Both the position numbers and the translations under genes were made by a program. The notes under the pieces are model-generated. The model worked only from the letters and a program-made list of their open reading frames with translations, did not search any database and was not told the DNA's origin. A DNA stretch of 64,000 nucleotides, taken from contig NZ_FUHT01000004.1 in assembly GCF_900155615.1 (NCBI RefSeq), positions 744,001 through 808,000 of the forward strand, read 5' to 3'. This document shows positions 34,986 to 43,127 of the stretch, one piece after another (position 1 is the first letter of the stretch; every line of letters begins with the position of its first letter). Origin of the DNA: Massiliimalia massiliensis. Lineage in GTDB: Bacteria; Bacillota; Clostridia; Oscillospirales; Ruminococcaceae.

Positions 34986-35999
34986 TTAAAGGCTTTTTTC
35001 CGCCTCTTTCTGTGCCTGCAAGGCCTTTATGATTTCTCCGTTGACATCCTTTTCCGCAAATTCGCATGCCTGGCGGATCGCATTTTTGTAGGCGTAGCCG
35101 TCTGAGCTGCCATGCGCCTTGATCACCGGCTTCGCGGAACCGAGCAGCGGAGCGCCTCCGTATTCTTTATAATCCATTTTCTGTTTAAACTGCTTCATGT
35201 CTTTCATTACAAGCGCCGCCGCCAGCTTGCCGCCCAAACTGCCCATAAAGATATCCTTGATATTGCTCATCAGGAATTTGGCAAGCCCTTCGGTAAGCTT
35301 CAGGATCACATTTCCGGTAAAGCCGTCCGCCACAACAACGTCTGCCTTGCCCAGAGGAATATCCCTCGCCTCCACATTTCCTACAAAGTTCATCTTGGAG
35401 TTCTGTAACAGGCTATAGGTTTCAAGCTGCAGGTCGCGGCCCTTGGTTTCTTCCTCCCCGACATTGACCAGCCCGACGCGTGGGTTGTCAATCCCCATAA
35501 TCCGGTTCATATAGATTGATCCCATCATGGCAAACTGGGTCAGCATCTCCGGGCGGCATTCCAGGTTCGCACCTGCATCCGCAAGGATAAAGCAGCCTGT
35601 CTGCGACGGGATGATTGTCGCGATAGATGCACGCTTGATCCCCTTTAAGCGTTTCACGATCAACGAAGCCCCGACAACTACCGCCCCGGTACTCCCGGCG
35701 CTGACGAAGGCGTCGGCTTCTCCATCCGCTAACAGCTTCATCGCAACTGCCATCGAAGAATTTTGGTGTTCCTTGACAATGGAAGTTGGGTCATCGCAAA
35801 CTTCAATTACGTCATCAGTATGGTGGATCACAATTCCTTCCAAGGAAATGCCATTCTCCTCTGCCGTCCTTTTCAAGACCGCTTCATCTCCGGTAACAAT
35901 GATAGAAGCTCCATACTCCTTCACCGCCATGGCGCTCCCCTGAAGAACAGCTAACGGCGCGTTATCCCCGCCGAACCCATCGACTACTACTTTCATCAT
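34986..35999 (-). CDS. plsX: Phosphate acyltransferase PlsX
   Basis: A 337-residue peripheral membrane enzyme that makes acyl-phosphate from acyl-ACP for phospholipid synthesis. The N-terminal VVVDGFGGDNAPLAVLQG, SAGSTGAVVVGA, ADAGANLECRP and DVVVADGFTGNVILK are characteristic. The start is set at the ATG at 35999 (AAAGGA, 8 bp), which is just past the trmFO stop. Its acyl-ACP substrate requires AcpP, whose gene is often adjacent but not here. Confidence 0.96.
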   Translation of the reverse strand: MMKVVVDGFGGDNAPLAVLQGSAMAVKEYGASIIVTGDEAVLKRTAEENGISLEGIVIHHTDDVIEVCDDPTSIVKEHQNSSMAVAMKLLADGEADAFVSAGSTGAVVVGASLIVKRLKGIKRASIATIIPSQTGCFILADAGANLECRPEMLTQFAMMGSIYMNRIMGIDNPRVGLVNVGEEETKGRDLQLETYSLLQNSKMNFVGNVEARDIPLGKADVVVADGFTGNVILKLTEGLAKFLMSNIKDIFMGSLGGKLAAALVMKDMKQFKQKMDYKEYGGAPLLGSAKPVIKAHGSSDGYAYKNAIRQACEFAEKDVNGEIIKALQAQKEAEKSL

Positions 36000-36001
36000 G
36001 A

Positions 36002-37351
36002 TCACATTCCTTTCCTATCTTCATATTCTCCGTATTTCATCAATGCTGCCTCCAGCGCCCGATATCCTCGTTCGGAAAGCGTCCGGTACCGCAGCTTTTT
36101 GTCCCTGATTCGTTCCTCCAGAGCAGGCAGAACGCCCATATTGGCGCCCATCGGCTGGAAATTCACTACCGTTTCATCGCTGATGTAATGAGACAGCGCC
36201 CCCAGCATCGACTCTCTCGGGAGAATCACCGGTTCTTTTCCCTCCAGCCTTCGTCCGGCGTTGACGCCCGCCAACATTCCGGAAGCGGCGCTTTCGGTAT
36301 AGCCCTCTACCCCGGTAATTTGTCCGGCAAAGAAAATTTCCGGCTGTTTTTTTAGCTGGAATGCCGCGTTTAACAGCTTCGGGCTGTTGATAAAGGTGTT
36401 GCGATGCATCACGCCGTACCGCAGAAATTCTGCTTCTTTCAGTCCGGGAATCATCGAAAATACCCGTTTTTGTTCTCCCCATTTGAGGTTTGTCTGAAAG
36501 CCCACCAGATTGTACATGGTGGAACCCGCGTTTTCCTTCCGAAGCTGAACTACAGCCCAGGGACGGCGCCCTGTTCTCGGGTCAGTCAGTCCAACCGGCT
36601 TGAGCGGCCCATAGCGCAGCGTATCAGCGCCGCGTTTTGCCATCACCTCTACCGGCATACAGCCCTCATATACCTTAAAATCTCTCTGATCAATCTCTTT
36701 CAACGGTGCGGATTCGGCTGAAATCAGCGCTTCATAAAAGCGTTCGTACTCCTCCTTATTCATCGGACAATTGATGTAGTCGTCGCCTTCCCCATTGCTG
36801 TAGCGGGACGCCTCAAACGCCACCGCCATATCAATGCTGTCTGCCGCAACAATTGGAGCCGCCGCATCAAAAAAGCTGAGGTGTTCCTCTTCTACCAGTC
36901 TCTGTACGGCTTGCGCCAGTCCCTCTGACATCAGCGGCCCGGCAGCCACAATGACGGTGCCTTCCGGAAGTTCTGTTACTTCCTCCTGCACCACCCGAAT
37001 GTTCGGATGGCTGGTAATCTTCTGTGTAATATAATCGGAAAAAAGGGTGCGATCCACTGCAAGCGCGCCCCCAGCCGGGACCGCGAACCGCCTGGCGCTT
37101 TCCATGACAAGCGAACCCATTCGTTCCATCTCTGCTTTTAAAAGCCCGGCGGCCGAATCAAACCGCGCCGCTTTAAGAGAATTGGAGCAGATCAGCTCCG
37201 CAAATCCCTTGTAATGATGTGCAGGCGTATATTTTTGCGGCTTCATCTCAAAAAGCTCAACTAGAATACCTCGGTTTGCGAGCTGCCATGCCGCTTCACA
37301 TCCGGCCAAGCCGGCGCCGATCACACTGACTTTCATTCTGCCTTGTATCAA
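36002..37351 (-). CDS. trmFO: tRNA (uracil-54-C5) methyltransferase TrmFO
   Basis: A 449-residue folate- and FAD-dependent enzyme making ribothymidine 54 in the tRNA T-loop, typical of Gram-positives. The dinucleotide motif VIGAGLAGCEAAWQLA is near residue 10. LICSNSLKA, GGALAVDR, YINCPMNKEEYERFYEAL and the catalytic cysteine within the CPMN and EGCMPVE segments are recognisable. The TTG start at 37351 has GAGAGG 9 bp upstream; an ATG at 37336 is the alternative. topA lies just upstream (27-bp gap), as in many Firmicutes. Confidence 0.96.
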   Translation of the reverse strand: MIQGRMKVSVIGAGLAGCEAAWQLANRGILVELFEMKPQKYTPAHHYKGFAELICSNSLKAARFDSAAGLLKAEMERMGSLVMESARRFAVPAGGALAVDRTLFSDYITQKITSHPNIRVVQEEVTELPEGTVIVAAGPLMSEGLAQAVQRLVEEEHLSFFDAAAPIVAADSIDMAVAFEASRYSNGEGDDYINCPMNKEEYERFYEALISAESAPLKEIDQRDFKVYEGCMPVEVMAKRGADTLRYGPLKPVGLTDPRTGRRPWAVVQLRKENAGSTMYNLVGFQTNLKWGEQKRVFSMIPGLKEAEFLRYGVMHRNTFINSPKLLNAAFQLKKQPEIFFAGQITGVEGYTESAASGMLAGVNAGRRLEGKEPVILPRESMLGALSHYISDETVVNFQPMGANMGVLPALEERIRDKKLRYRTLSERGYRALEAALMKYGEYEDRKGM

Positions 37352-37378
37352 TCGAAGTTTCCTCTCTGTTTTTACCGG

Positions 37379-39547
37379 CTATCTGCCGTCTTCCTTCTCA
37401 TAATCGCACTGCTCGTTAGAGCAATAGATTTTTCCGTTTCTTCCCGCTTTTTTCAGCAGTGTTTTGCCGCATTTCGGGCAGACGTCCCTGGTCGGGGTAT
37501 CCCAGGTCATAAAGGTACAGTTCGGGTAATTGCCGCACCCAAAAAATTTCTTACCCTTTTTCGATTTCTTTTCCAGAATTTTCCCGCCGCAGACCGGGCA
37601 TTCTCCCGGCATTTCCTTCACAATCTTTTTGGTGAAGGTGCATTCCGGATAGCCGGAGCAGGCAAGAAATTTGCCGAAGCGTCCTACCTTGACTACCATC
37701 GGACGGCCGCAGACCTCACAGATCTCGTCCGTCACCTCATCCGGCAGGACAATCTTTTCCTCACCGATATTTTTCTGCGCCTCTTCCAGCGCTTTCGCGA
37801 AATCGGCATAGAAATTGCGCATACATTCCTTCCAATTCTCTTCCCCGGCTTCAATCTTATCAAGATCAGTTTCCATATTCGCCGTAAAGCCGACGTCAAT
37901 AAACTGGTTGAAATGCTTGCGGATCAGCTCTGTTGTGATCTCGCCCAACGGAGTCGGGACAAGCTGCTTGCCGTCGCGTTCCACATAGTTTCTGGAAATG
38001 ATCGTGGTAATGGTCGGCGCATAGGTACTTGGACGGCCGATTCCGTTTTCCTCCATCGCCTTGGTCAGGGATGCCTCTGTATAACGGGCAGGAGGCTGGG
38101 TAAAGTGCTGCAGACCGGCCAGCTTGTTCACCCGCAGGCTTTCCTTTTCCTGCAGGTTCGGCAAACGCCCGTCCTCCTGTGTTTCCTCGTCCTTGCCTTC
38201 CTCATAGAGGACTGTAAAGCCGTCGAACTGTACAGAATAGCCGGATGCCTTAAAGTCATACTCTCCCGCCTTGACCGACACCTGTACGGTATTTAAAATG
38301 CAGTCCGCCATCTGGCTGGCGATAAACCGCTCCCAGATCAGCTTATAAAGCTTATACTGGTCTGCTGTCAGGCTTTCCTTTGCCATAGCGGGAGTTAAAG
38401 ACGGTACTGTCGGACGGATCGCTTCATGCCCGTCCTGCGCGTTGCCTTTAGTTTTATAGCTGCGGGCTGCCGCCGGAAGATATTTGTCCCCGAAACGCCC
38501 TGTGATATATTCCTTGGCTGCCTGCTTTGCCTCATCCGAGATGCGCAGCGAGTCGGTTCTCATATAGGTAATCAAGCCGAGCGAGCCAAAATCAGCTACG
38601 TCCATCCCTTCATAGAGCTCCTGCGCAACCTGCATGGTGCGGCGGGACTGGAAGCCAAGCTTCCGGGAGGCCTCTTGCTGCATAGTTGAGGTGATAAAAG
38701 GAGGAACAGGCGATTTTTTTCTTGTTCCGCGCTTGATTGCATCGATGATGAAATCGCTGCCCTTCAGCGCTTCTAAAATCTGGTCTGTGGCTTCCTTGGT
38801 TTTCAGCTCCAGCTTTTTTCCGTTTTTGCCGTAAAATTTTGCGGTAAAGGTTCGTTTCACCTCAGAAAGAGCCTCGTCCAGCATGGAGGTGAGATTTGCC
38901 TCCAGGGTCCAGTACTCCTGCGGGACAAAGTTCCTGATCTCGTTTTCCCGGTCAACAATCAGGCTGACAACTACCGACTGCACCCTTCCGGCCGATAATC
39001 CGCTTCGGATTTTTTTCCAGAGCAGCGGGCTCAGCTTATAGCCTACAATTCGATCCAGCACGCGGCGCGCCTGCTGTGCATCCACAAGATCCATATTGAT
39101 TGCCCTCGGATGTTCCATCCCGTTTTCCACTCCGGTATGGGTAATCTCGTTAAAGGTAATGCGGTTTGCCTCTTTTGGATCAAGCCCCAAAAGCTGCGCC
39201 AAATGCCAGGAAATCGCCTCTCCTTCCCGGTCAGGGTCGGTCGCAAGATAGACGGTTTTTGACTTTTTTGCCTCTTCCTTCAGCGACTTAATGGTTTTGG
39301 ACTGCTTTCGAATGTTGATATACTGCGGCTCAAAATCATTTTCAATATCAACGCCGAGCTTGCTCTTCGGCAGGTCGCGGACATGCCCGACAGATGCAAC
39401 CACTTCATAGCCTCTGCCCAGATACTTTTTGATATTCTTCACCTTACCGGGAGACTCCACAATAACCAGCTTCCGGGTTGGCTTTTTCACTGTTTTAGTT
39501 GTCTTTTTGGTCGTTTTTTTCACTGTTTTTGTTGTTTCAGCTGCCAT
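37379..39547 (-). CDS. topA: DNA topoisomerase I
   Basis: A 722-residue type IA topoisomerase relaxing negative supercoils. A Lys/Thr-rich N-terminal tail (KTVKKTTKKTTKTVKK) of about 25 residues precedes the TOPRIM domain (KLVIVESPGKVKNI, then ATDPDREGEAISWHL). The active-site tyrosine is in GLITYMRTDS. Three C-terminal zinc ribbons are present (CEVCGRP...CSGYPEC; CPVCGGK...CGNYPNC; CPKCGKT...CSNEQC). The ATG at 39547 keeps it clear of the dprA end. dprA-topA-trmFO is a classic Firmicutes arrangement. Confidence 0.97.
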   Translation of the reverse strand: MAAETTKTVKKTTKKTTKTVKKPTRKLVIVESPGKVKNIKKYLGRGYEVVASVGHVRDLPKSKLGVDIENDFEPQYINIRKQSKTIKSLKEEAKKSKTVYLATDPDREGEAISWHLAQLLGLDPKEANRITFNEITHTGVENGMEHPRAINMDLVDAQQARRVLDRIVGYKLSPLLWKKIRSGLSAGRVQSVVVSLIVDRENEIRNFVPQEYWTLEANLTSMLDEALSEVKRTFTAKFYGKNGKKLELKTKEATDQILEALKGSDFIIDAIKRGTRKKSPVPPFITSTMQQEASRKLGFQSRRTMQVAQELYEGMDVADFGSLGLITYMRTDSLRISDEAKQAAKEYITGRFGDKYLPAAARSYKTKGNAQDGHEAIRPTVPSLTPAMAKESLTADQYKLYKLIWERFIASQMADCILNTVQVSVKAGEYDFKASGYSVQFDGFTVLYEEGKDEETQEDGRLPNLQEKESLRVNKLAGLQHFTQPPARYTEASLTKAMEENGIGRPSTYAPTITTIISRNYVERDGKQLVPTPLGEITTELIRKHFNQFIDVGFTANMETDLDKIEAGEENWKECMRNFYADFAKALEEAQKNIGEEKIVLPDEVTDEICEVCGRPMVVKVGRFGKFLACSGYPECTFTKKIVKEMPGECPVCGGKILEKKSKKGKKFFGCGNYPNCTFMTWDTPTRDVCPKCGKTLLKKAGRNGKIYCSNEQCDYEKEDGR

Positions 39548-39569
39548 TCTCTTAACCTTATTTTCCTTT

Positions 39570-40769
39570 CTATTCAGATATTGGATGTTTCGCATATCGC
39601 TTTCCTGAATAGGAAGAGATATAATCATATAATTCCAATTCCGTTGCGATTGCAGCGGCCTGCGCTGCATTCAGACCGGCTTTCGCTGCAATCTCATCCA
39701 ACAGCATCGGCTGTTCTGTCATTGCATCATACATTTTTCGGTAATCCTCACCCAAAGAGCTGTCCCACGCCTTATAGACTTTTTTCCGAACCGGTTCGAC
39801 GGTATGGCCACCCTGCTTCTGCTGGTAGGCGGGGGAGGTTTTATTGCGCTGCACCTGCTGTGCAAACTTCATATCTGCATTCAGTTTATGCGGATACTGT
39901 ACGAAATACTCTTCGAGCACATCTCTTGCAGAAAAAACCGGCACTGCGCCGTCGCGCAGATATTTTACTACGCCGCTGAAATTGAGATCATAGATATCGT
40001 GCGGCGGGACACAAAAAACGTCCTTGCCCTGTTCCAGCGCATGCTCTACGGTGATCAAAGAACCGCTTTTTGACGGCGCTTCAGTCACCAGCACGCCAAG
40101 CCCAAGCGCTGACAGCAGCCGGTTCCGAATTGGAAAGATCATGCGGTTCGGATGCTCGCCCGGTGCGCATTCAGTAACCAAGGCGCCTTTTTTGAGGATC
40201 GCCTGTTTCAGATCGTGATTAGAAGCCGGATAATTGATATCCAAGCCGCATCCCAGCACTGCAACGGTACGGCCGCCCGCTTTGAGCGCGCCCCAATGAG
40301 AATAGGTATCGATCCCTTCCGCGCACCCGCTGATAATCACGGCCCCGGCGCGGGAAAGCTCATAGCATAGATTTCCGGTCAGCCGCTTTCCGTACTCGCT
40401 GGCCTTTCGTGTACCGACCACGGTGATCCCGACTTCCTCATCGAGGCCGGACAAATCACCTTTGACATAAAGCACCATCGGCGGCGCGTAGATATGAGTC
40501 AAGCGTTTAGGGTATCCGTCAAAACCATAAGGGAGGATCTGGATTCCCAGCTCCCGGCAGCGTTTTACAATTTCCTCGGCCCGTTCCAAAGAGGTGCGCC
40601 GAAGCGCCTTTCGGTCAGAGGGCTTTAAAAAAGACAGCTTTTCAAGCTCATCTTCCTTCAGTTCGAAAATATTCTTGGGCGACCGAAAATACTCGATCAG
40701 CTTTCTCGGCTTTTCACTCCCATATGAAAACACTCTGGACAGCCATACCCAATATAATAATTCGTCCAT
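39570..40769 (-). CDS. dprA: DNA-processing protein DprA
   Basis: A 399-residue protein that loads RecA on incoming single-stranded DNA in natural transformation. The Rossmann-like domain shows the motifs VVGTRKASEYGKRL, ISGCAEGIDTYSHWGALKAGG, VLGCGLDINYP and PIRNRLLSALG. The N-terminal SAM-like helices and a C-terminal winged helix (LDEIAAKAGLNAAQAAAIATELEL) complete the architecture. The ATG at 40769 has AGGAG at 7-bp spacing. Presence of dprA alone does not prove competence; it is near-universal. Confidence 0.96.
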   Translation of the reverse strand: MDELLYWVWLSRVFSYGSEKPRKLIEYFRSPKNIFELKEDELEKLSFLKPSDRKALRRTSLERAEEIVKRCRELGIQILPYGFDGYPKRLTHIYAPPMVLYVKGDLSGLDEEVGITVVGTRKASEYGKRLTGNLCYELSRAGAVIISGCAEGIDTYSHWGALKAGGRTVAVLGCGLDINYPASNHDLKQAILKKGALVTECAPGEHPNRMIFPIRNRLLSALGLGVLVTEAPSKSGSLITVEHALEQGKDVFCVPPHDIYDLNFSGVVKYLRDGAVPVFSARDVLEEYFVQYPHKLNADMKFAQQVQRNKTSPAYQQKQGGHTVEPVRKKVYKAWDSSLGEDYRKMYDAMTEQPMLLDEIAAKAGLNAAQAAAIATELELYDYISSYSGKRYAKHPISE

Positions 40770-40781
40770 CACCATGCTCCT

Positions 40782-41573
40782 TTAATGATCGCGCACCAGT
40801 TCCCACATCAAAATTCCGGCCGCCATCCCAGCATTTAAAGATTCCGCGTTGCCCTTCATCCGGATTGTAATCTGATGGTCGCAGGCTTGTGCGGCTTCCC
40901 TGCTCAAGCCGTTTCCCTCGTTTCCGACCACAACCACACTGCAATCGGCAAAACGGGTTTCCAGCACTGAATCTGCATTTTCGTCCACCACCGCCGCATA
41001 GGTGACAAAGCCTCCGCGAAATTTTTCGATATCCGCCAGCGGGTCTCCCCCAAGGATGACCGGCAGACGGAACGCAGATCCCATGCTGGCTCGCAGAACC
41101 TTCAGGCTGTACAGATCACAGGTGCCGGCTGACAGGATCACACCCGACAGCCCCATTGCCTCTGCTGTTCGGATGATCGTCCCGACATTGCCGCTGTCCT
41201 GCAATCCGGCCAAATACAAATATTTTCCACCGGTTACTATTGTATCAGCCAGATTTCGCTTGTCAAGTTTTTTGCAGATTGCAAAAATCCCGCCGGCATT
41301 CTGTGTATGGGTCATTTTTTGTTCCACCGGTTCTGTAATTTCATAGATACGGCAGGTTGACTCAAAAAGCTTTTGTAATGCAGCAGTATGTTTTTTAAAG
41401 CACTGATCCGTTACAAAAACCTTTTCCAGCTCTATCCCTGAGGCTGCCGCCTCCAGCACCAGCTTGACGCTTTCAATCCCGAACCGGCCGGTCTTGTCAC
41501 GGTGAGATTTTGAGGAAACAAGCTTACCGTATTCCTTGACATTTTGGTTCTCTTTGGATGAAATCTGTTCCAT
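40782..41573 (-). CDS. SpoU/TrmH-family RNA 2'-O-methyltransferase
   Basis: A 263-residue SPOUT methyltransferase. It has an N-terminal substrate-binding domain (residues 1-100) and a knotted C-terminal domain with LAGLQDSGNVGTIIRTAEAMG, VVVGNEGNGLSREA and the final IRMKGNAESLNAGMAAGILMWE. It probably methylates a ribose in rRNA or tRNA; the rRNA 23S group next to rplT in Firmicutes is the closest match in context. The start at 41573 follows GGAGG. Specific target is unknown. Confidence 0.92.
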   Translation of the reverse strand: MEQISSKENQNVKEYGKLVSSKSHRDKTGRFGIESVKLVLEAAASGIELEKVFVTDQCFKKHTAALQKLFESTCRIYEITEPVEQKMTHTQNAGGIFAICKKLDKRNLADTIVTGGKYLYLAGLQDSGNVGTIIRTAEAMGLSGVILSAGTCDLYSLKVLRASMGSAFRLPVILGGDPLADIEKFRGGFVTYAAVVDENADSVLETRFADCSVVVVGNEGNGLSREAAQACDHQITIRMKGNAESLNAGMAAGILMWELVRDH

Positions 41574-41632
41574 AACGCCTCCAAAAATCCAAGAGTTTAA
41601 ACAGGCATACAAGGGGAAAATAATATAGAAAC

Positions 41633-41665
41633 ACGCCCGAGCCAATTTGACACGGGCGTATCCGA
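41633..41665 (-). terminator. Possible terminator after rplT
   Basis: ACGCCCG (41633-41639) pairs with CGGGCGT (41653-41659), followed on the minus strand by GTTTCTATATT. It lies just past the L20 stop. The loop of 13 bases and the imperfect T-tract make efficiency uncertain. Confidence 0.55.
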
Positions 41666-41669
41666 CATC

Positions 41670-42026
41670 TTACTGTAACGCTTCTTTTGCTTTTTCACAC
41701 AAGCTTGCGAACGCAGCCTCGTCATGAATTGCAATTTCAGAAAGCATTTTGCGGTTCAAATTGATGTTTGCCTTTTTCAAACCGTTAATAAAAGTAGAAT
41801 AGTTCATACCATTCATTTTGCAGCCAGCAGAGATTCTGGTGATCCAGAGCTGTCTGAAGTTACGTTTTTTCTGTTTTCTTCCGATATATGCATACTGGCC
41901 GGATTTCATTACAGCTTCCTTTGCTGTTTTGAATAGTTTGCTTTTTCCGCCCCAGTAACCTTTTGCAAGTTTCAGAACTTTATTTCTTCTCTTACGAGTA
42001 GCCATTGCTCCCTTTACACGAGCCAT
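41670..42026 (-). CDS. rplT: 50S ribosomal protein L20
   Basis: A 118-residue early-assembly protein of the large subunit. [39 protein letters not shown] and [13 protein letters not shown]-type segment (here [15 protein letters not shown]) are diagnostic. In Firmicutes and enterics L20 represses its own operon by binding the leader RNA. It is the last gene of infC-rpmI-rplT. SD GGAGG is well placed. Confidence 0.98.
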   Translation of the reverse strand: MARVKGAMATRKRRNKVLKLAKGYWGGKSKLFKTAKEAVMKSGQYAYIGRKQKKRNFRQLWITRISAGCKMNGMNYSTFINGLKKANINLNRKMLSEIAIHDEAAFASLCEKAKEALQ

Positions 42027-42118
42027 AAGTATTTACCTCCTGTGTTCTGTGTTTTCAAGTACAGTTAAAATTTTCTCTCATCTTCGACGGGGATAGCCCC
42101 GTCCTCCAAGCCGGTCGA

Positions 42119-42316
42119 TTATTTATAAGGAATCAGCAGCTTGATTGCCTTCACATTGGTCTTATCAGCATAGCCGGCTTTCCGAAGGCCTCTTTTCCGC
42201 TTGGTTGTCTTCTTGTTCAAGATATGGGACTTGAAAGCATGAGCACGTTTGATTTTACCGTTTTTGGTTACTTTAAAACGTTTTTTCGCTCCACTATGTG
42301 TTTTGATTTTAGGCAT
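42119..42316 (-). CDS. rpmI: 50S ribosomal protein L35
   Basis: A 65-residue basic protein of the large subunit. [31 protein letters not shown] is characteristic, as is the close spacing after infC (21 bp). A GACGGGG/CCCCGTC hairpin (42086-42103) lies in the gap before rplT. Confidence 0.98.
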   Translation of the reverse strand: MPKIKTHSGAKKRFKVTKNGKIKRAHAFKSHILNKKTTKRKRGLRKAGYADKTNVKAIKLLIPYK

Positions 42317-42337
42317 TTTTATATCCTCCTTAATTGA

Positions 42338-42859
42338 TTACTTCACGGGCTTTGATGCGATGAACATGGCCAGGCTGCGCCCCTCCATCTTCGGCGGCTT
42401 ATCAACAACACCCACTTCACTGCAATCATCTTTAAACCGTTCCAGCAAATTTCTGCCAAGCTCCGGATGCGCAAGCTCACGCCCGCGGTAACGGACGGAA
42501 ACCTTCACCTTGTTTCCCGCACTGAGAAATTTTTTGGCAGCATTTACCTTCGTATTAAAGTCATGTGTGTCAATATTCAATGACATCCGCACTTCTTTGA
42601 TTTCAATGGTTTTTTGATTTTTTCTAGCCTCTTTTTCCCGTTTTGCCTGTTCATAGCGATATTTGCCATAATCCATGATGCGGCAGACCGGCGGCTTTGC
42701 CTGCGGCGCGATATCAACCAGGTCCAAATTTTTGGACGCAGCAATATTCAGCGCCTCCTTCAGAGGCAGAATGCCAAGCTGTGAGCCGTCTGCGTCAACG
42801 ACGCGTACTTCTTTCTCACGAATGCTCTCATTAATGAGCAGCTCTTTGTTGTTGCTAAT
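42338..42859 (-). CDS. infC: Translation initiation factor IF-3
   Basis: IF-3 (173 residues) keeps 30S free and checks the initiator codon. The N-domain INESIREKEVRVVDADGSQLGI and C-domain KTIEIKEVRMSLNIDTHDF, FRGRE-like RYRGRE and PPKMEGR are diagnostic. No ATG or GTG fits: the likely start is ATT at 42859, with GGAGG (42869-42873) 9 bp upstream. A TTG two codons earlier is only 3 bp from the SD. AUU starts for infC are known in E. coli and B. subtilis and let IF-3 limit its own translation. The protein would begin MSNNKELLINESIR. Confidence 0.96.
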   Translation of the reverse strand: MSNNKELLINESIREKEVRVVDADGSQLGILPLKEALNIAASKNLDLVDIAPQAKPPVCRIMDYGKYRYEQAKREKEARKNQKTIEIKEVRMSLNIDTHDFNTKVNAAKKFLSAGNKVKVSVRYRGRELAHPELGRNLLERFKDDCSEVGVVDKPPKMEGRSLAMFIASKPVK

Positions 42860-42874
42860 CGTCAAGCACCTCCA

Positions 42875-43034
42875 TATGCCCAGATAATAAACAAAGCGTA
42901 GACTTATGAACAGTCCACGCCACCAATACACAAAATGGAAAGGCAATCCGCCTTTTGCATTTTATTCGTATTGACCTATGCAGTGCAAAATAGACCCATA
43001 GGTGAGAACGCAAATTCTGTTCTGCTTTGTTTTC
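42875..43034 (-). promoter_or_regulatory. L20-type leader and attenuator of infC-rpmI-rplT
   Basis: A 160-nt untranslated leader. On the minus strand it can form ACCTATG/CATAGGT (42974-43003), a long stem closed by CAATAC/GTATTG (42924-42973) with inner AAAGGC/GCCTTT, and then GCGTGGACT/AGTCTACGC (42896-42920) followed by TTTGTTTATT. The last looks like an intrinsic terminator placed about 25 bp before the SD. In B. subtilis an L20 leader attenuates this operon; the resemblance is by position and shape, not by alignment. Confidence 0.65.
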
Positions 43035-43040
43035 TAAAAT

Positions 43041-43069
43041 AGTATATCACGGAATCATTTACTTGTCAA
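43041..43069 (-). promoter_or_regulatory. Promoter of infC operon
   Basis: Minus strand: consensus -35 TTGACA (43064-43069), 17-bp spacer, -10 TATACT (43041-43046). Start is predicted near 43034. Confidence 0.85.
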
Positions 43070-43127
43070 GCACTATTGAAACGGCTGCCGAAAAAATTCA
43101 GTAACCGTTCCAATAATATATTATATA

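Noticed and set aside
42086-42103. GACGGGG/CCCCGTC hairpin between rpmI and rplT as an L20-binding site or terminator
   Set aside because: It has no T-tract, and no resemblance to a known L20 site could be shown. It may only limit read-through.
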